DNA from: Lottia gigantea
Taxonomy: Eukaryota > Mollusca > Gastropoda > Lottiidae
Direction: 5' to 3'
Length of the DNA: 64,000 nucleotides
NCBI RefSeq assembly: GCF_000327385.1
Contig: NW_008707425.1
Location: 4,410,266 to 4,474,265, forward strand
This document shows positions 61,101-64,000 of this stretch, in pieces. The notes below the pieces were generated by a model, which was given only the letters and a program-made list of their open reading frames with translations, searched no databases and was not told the origin of the DNA. Made by a program: the position numbers and the translations under genes. The stretch's first letter is position 1, and each line of letters opens with the position of its first letter.

Positions 61101-63686
61101 ACATACTGCTTTGATGACATAGTGGGAATAGACGGATGTTTCATTTTGATCATGAACCAAATTAGTCCAAGCTTGATCAGATGTGTGCCGAGAAACATTC
61201 TTCCAGTAATTGATATATTCGGCAAGCTCATCTCTTGGGCTACTGGTTACCAATGCTCCCTTTGCAGCATCATAATACTCTCCGATTTTCAGCTCAAATG
61301 ACTGCTTATGAAGCTGCAGTGATTCCGATACTATTAGTTCGAGTTCAAGTTGCTGTAGAAATATAAGAAGACTGCTGATAGATGAACCAGAGCCAATGTA
61401 AACAATTCCTTTAACACCGGTGTTAATTATATCATTCAACACATTGACAGCGATACTATTTTTAAAAGACTGATACAGAGGTATGCATATCTTATTCTGT
61501 TTGGCCAATTTTGCCAGTTCGGATGCAGCTTCTCCACCATATGCGCCTTCTTCAAAAATGATTCCTACATAGTTCCACTTTAATTCAAGCATCAGTTGAA
61601 TCATTACCTGAAATACAGTGGCAGCGATTGTGAGGTGTCGGGAATATTGCTTTCATAAGTTTAACTTGGTTAAAAAAAAAGAAGCCAAAATCGACTTCCA
61701 CAATTTTGCAAATGATTCTTAAAGATGCTATCGGTGAACTAATCTACAGTATCATTTTTTGCTGGTATATCTTTCCTAAGCAGGTCAAAGTTGACATCGC
61801 CACTATCAAAGAGTAGACAGTAAAGAGATTGTTGGTTTAACATACCTTAACCTGCTCCAAATCAGATGGTATAACTCGAAAGAAATTCTTGTACAGTTTT
61901 CGATTATTAAGACTGGCCGATGTCGCACCATAACTGATCATGGGAATTCTATCACTTTTTGGTAAAGAACTTATTATCTGTGAGACCGCCTTTGCTTCGG
62001 TACTTCTGATCGGGCTAAGAATACCTGTTATACTCATATAGTTAAAAATGTGTCCGACCACCTTCAAGGGTGAGTAATCTAAGATTATCTGATAAAAGGG
62101 GAAGTGCATTTTGTGTATATACTGTATAATATTACAAGGTTCAATATTGATTTTTCGAAACACACAAAAACAAATGTTCATAATTCCCAACTATGACGTG
62201 CGAATAGAGTACGATGTACAGTGCGGGATTATTGGTTTAATGGAGCACAAAACCGAATCGTGTTTGGACCCATACCGCGTGTATTTGGTTCTTTTTCTAC
62301 TGTGTTGATAATCCCACACCGTACATTGTCAATTGGCACCTTTACAAACCCTTTTCATACTTTCTCCTAAGTAACTGGGTATCATAATCATGTGCGTAAA
62401 TATAGAAGTGCAACATCACAAAGAACTGGCTAAATTCTATTATCGTCATACACAATAAACTCTGTCTGTTCTCAATAACTGTATATTAATCTCGTGATCA
62501 AATGTATTGCGATATTGATACGGTATATTAAGCAGATTTGGTAAATACATGGTTATTTCCCTATCAACTTCCGAAAGTATAAATTAATAGCCCAAAGGTT
62601 TTTCTAAACAAATATATTATACATTGATGTAATTATAAAGGGATAAATTTGTCCTGTTCTTACCAAAAAGAAATGGATCGCTCCCTTTGTAGGTTGTTAA
62701 AAGAGAAATAGTAGCATCGGCGGCTTTTTCTGGCACACCACACGTTTTCATCCCATGTAATCCTTTTAAGAAAAAAATATATCTAATGGCTAGTGTCTTT
62801 TGTACATGTTTTGTCTATAGCAGCTTGTGGAGTTCCATTTCAGCTATCCAAATTAAACTTATACTCCGGTTGCTTTACAATTCAGCAAAAATGTACTGTC
62901 ATCACTTCAAGAGCGTTTAAACAGACTCAGAATACCATCGATACCTCGTATCTTTACGCTAAAGAATATTCTGATACGCAATACGCATATCTAAATAACA
63001 CATACAAAAGTGTTATGAAAATTGGAATTTCGACGTGCTTGCCGGTACAACAACAAATAACTTGAAATTACATGTAATGTTTGACATTTAATGTTGGACC
63101 AATGAGTCGTTTAGCTTTTATTTGATTTGGTGATATCTTCACCCAAGTTATAATTGAAGACGGATAACTGGCGATGTTTGCCTGGCAACGTATTCTCGAA
63201 ACGATCTTAGCGATAGGATGTGCTGGTGTCGTAAGTCATAACACTGTTTCTGGTAAGTCCTAGCGCTGGGATAGTTTCGAGAATATGTAGCCTGGTGTTC
63301 CGGATTGGACAGCTTTGTCAAACTTAGCGCAATTCATTAGATAATAGCGAAAATATTTCATATACTGGAAAAAGTTGAATCTGTTGCACCTTTGACTCTA
63401 TAGTGCAGAAATAATCAAAATTGGGTTTTATCCAAGAAAACATACCTAATTTTAGTCCTCCGGGTAAAAAATGATTTGCATTAATCTTGTCAATAGTCCA
63501 TTTGGCCGCCTCGAATTCTTCAATTGATGGTTGATAAACTTCGGATGAGCAGTCTTCACCAATGGGACCATACACCATAAATAACCCTCCGATGTAGAAA
63601 TCTGCATCTTGTGGATACTTTACTTCTTCCTGACAGTTGACTGACAAAATAACATAACACAGAGCTAGCAACGTAACGACACCCAT
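55156..63686 (-). CDS. Tandem Venus-flytrap single-pass receptor, mGluR-like ectodomain, 9 exons
   Basis: Exons in transcription order: 63686-63446, 62762-62664, 62024-61846, 61607-60819, 60375-59050, 58802-58689, 58149-58028, 55897-55728, 55289-55156. All joins are GT/AG and in phase, giving 1057 residues. Residues 1-18 are a signal peptide (MGVVTLLALCYVILSVNC). About 25-460 form a first ANF/mGluR-type Venus-flytrap domain (FYIGGLFMVYG, WTIDKINANHFLPGGLKLG, ISYGATSASLNN, FFRVIPSD, EEGAYGG). A stub CPANLNCDKC follows. About 490-935 form a second domain (FYVIGVVPIFTK, VGTIGSTLSIAIAE, FMRIPTADDQQSR, HSQGSYGEGG) and stub CPNDFECNKC. One helix (about 967-988, VTYVLIALVVIFVLISIVLL) precedes a 67-residue tail (RLRRRQGYAEPHYSNP). 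The ectodomains should face outside and bind an amino acid or similar ligand. No seven-helix, kinase or cyclase domain is present. I know no named family with this layout. Confidence 0.87.
55957..57489. mobile_element. piggyBac-like non-autonomous element
   Basis: The left end is TTAA|CCCTTGTGCTAG at 55953-55968, and the right end is CTAGCACAAGGG followed by TTGA (57478-57493). TTAA targets and CCCTTG-type ends point to piggyBac. After the first 12 bp the right arm carries an extra stretch, and both ends then share AACNTGGGGTATTT. There is no transposase. It lies in the intron between the exons at 58028-58149 and 55728-55897 of the tandem flytrap gene. A second inverted pair lies inside it (next entry). 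Confidence 0.7.
56262..57052. mobile_element. Possible nested foldback element
   Basis: AACCGAAATGTCCCCA on the left pairs with the reverse complement of TGGGGCCATTTTGGTT on the right; further blocks with TCAAAATGG and CCCC recur in inverted orientation inward. It may be a separate MITE inserted in the piggyBac-like element, or an internal inverted repeat of it. Confidence 0.4.
58415..58587. other. Assembly gap, 173 N, flanked by C runs
   Basis: The gap is preceded by TTACCCCCC and followed by CCTCCCCCC, so it probably hides a poly-C or GC-rich tract. It is intronic in the tandem flytrap gene, between the exons at 58689-58802 and 58028-58149; translated frames across it are meaningless. Confidence 0.97.
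62211..62331. repeat. Short inverted-repeat element, about 120 bp
   Basis: GATGTACAGTGCGGGATTAT (62213-62232) pairs with ATAATCCCACACCGTACATTGTC (62308-62330) with a few mismatches. No coding content. It lies in intron 2 of the tandem flytrap gene and is probably a MITE. Confidence 0.7.
63184..63292. repeat. Short inverted-repeat element, about 110 bp
   Basis: GGCAACGTATTCTCGAAACG... (63184-63212) pairs with ...AGTTTCGAGAATATGTAGCC (63264-63292). It lies in intron 1 of the tandem flytrap gene and is probably a MITE of a different family from the one at 62211. Confidence 0.7.
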
Positions 63687-63755
63687 CTTACGGTTTTTAC
63701 ACGCCCGATCGCTGCCTTGTCAGTGACTGTAATGCCCACTGGTAATGTAATGCAG

Positions 63756-63764
63756 ATTATATAG
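63756..63764 (-). promoter_or_regulatory. TATA-like box of the tandem flytrap gene
   Basis: CTATATAAT on the minus strand lies about 70-78 bp upstream of the start codon at 63686. Transcription would start near 63725-63735, leaving a leader of about 40-50 bases. The position is reasonable, but AT-rich DNA makes chance matches common. Confidence 0.4.
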
Positions 63765-64000
63765 AAAAAATGGATATACCAGTCATGAATATACTTCCTT
63801 TTAATAATAATTCCTCTAATGTGCCCTCAACCAACTGACCTAATTTCTGTTGAATACATTGTAATCTGCATAGACAATCAAGAAACCTCAAGACACGCTA
63901 TTTTATCTGTATTAATTTCTTATTGTGTGTTACAAAGCGATTTCAGAAAATATTTGTACTGAGACAAAAGGTTTTTTTTTTCAAATTATTTGACATTCAG
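63765..64000. other. Upstream flank, nothing recognised
   Basis: AT-rich sequence upstream of the receptor gene with no further motif or frame. Confidence 0.4.

Noticed and set aside
1-64000. CRISPR arrays, operons, bacterial ribosome-binding sites, intact tRNA or rRNA genes, retrovirus-like elements
   Set aside because: None seen; the tandem arrays have no spacer structure, gene structure is eukaryotic, and the only tRNA-like sequence noted belongs to SINEs.

Overview
This is eukaryotic, intron-rich, AT-rich DNA with many short mobile elements, tandem repeats and two runs of N (8408-8457 and 58415-58587). Gene families, intron sizes and the repeat spectrum (tRNA-derived SINEs, a tandem repeat carrying TGATGAAACTTGG, fast-evolving immunoglobulin exons) suggest a lophotrochozoan, most likely a mollusc such as a gastropod. 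That placement is inference. All gene models were built by eye from reading frame, GT/AG sites, intron phase and remembered family motifs.

Layout. 1-7.1 kb holds a SINE, a 21-copy 42-bp minisatellite and otherwise no gene I can see. 7.1-9.1 kb holds a small intronless reading frame, possibly PH-like, followed by an inverted-repeat element. 9.6-12.1 kb holds a 0.2-kb segmental duplication and two minisatellites. 12.7-26.0 kb (+) is a complete 15-exon SLC5/SGLT sodium-sugar cotransporter gene; intron 6 carries a decayed PIF/Harbinger transposon with both of its genes. 27.1-35.3 kb (-) is a complete 9-exon GABA-A-like Cys-loop receptor subunit related to GRD, convergent with the transporter. 35.3-51.3 kb has no confident gene, only repeats, one orphan Ig-like exon (-) and some doubtful frames. 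51.4-53.0 kb (+) is a short gene with a signal peptide and one Ig-like domain. 55.2-63.7 kb (-) is a 9-exon gene for a 1057-residue receptor-like protein.

That last gene is the most interesting item. It encodes a signal peptide, two tandem Venus-flytrap (ANF/mGluR-type) ligand domains, each followed by a short Cys stub of the form CPxxxxCxKC, then one transmembrane helix and a short tail. It has no seven-helix domain, kinase or cyclase. All nine exons join in phase. Residues that hold the alpha-amino-acid group in mGluRs are largely kept, while the arginine that holds the distal carboxylate of glutamate is not. A second notable point is the Cys-loop receptor: it has Ser-Asp-Arg where anion channels have Pro-Ala-Arg, which suggests a cation-selective GABA-type channel.

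The three large genes all encode membrane proteins (a transporter, an ion channel and a receptor). I see no sign that they act together; they look like unrelated neighbours separated by repeat-rich DNA.
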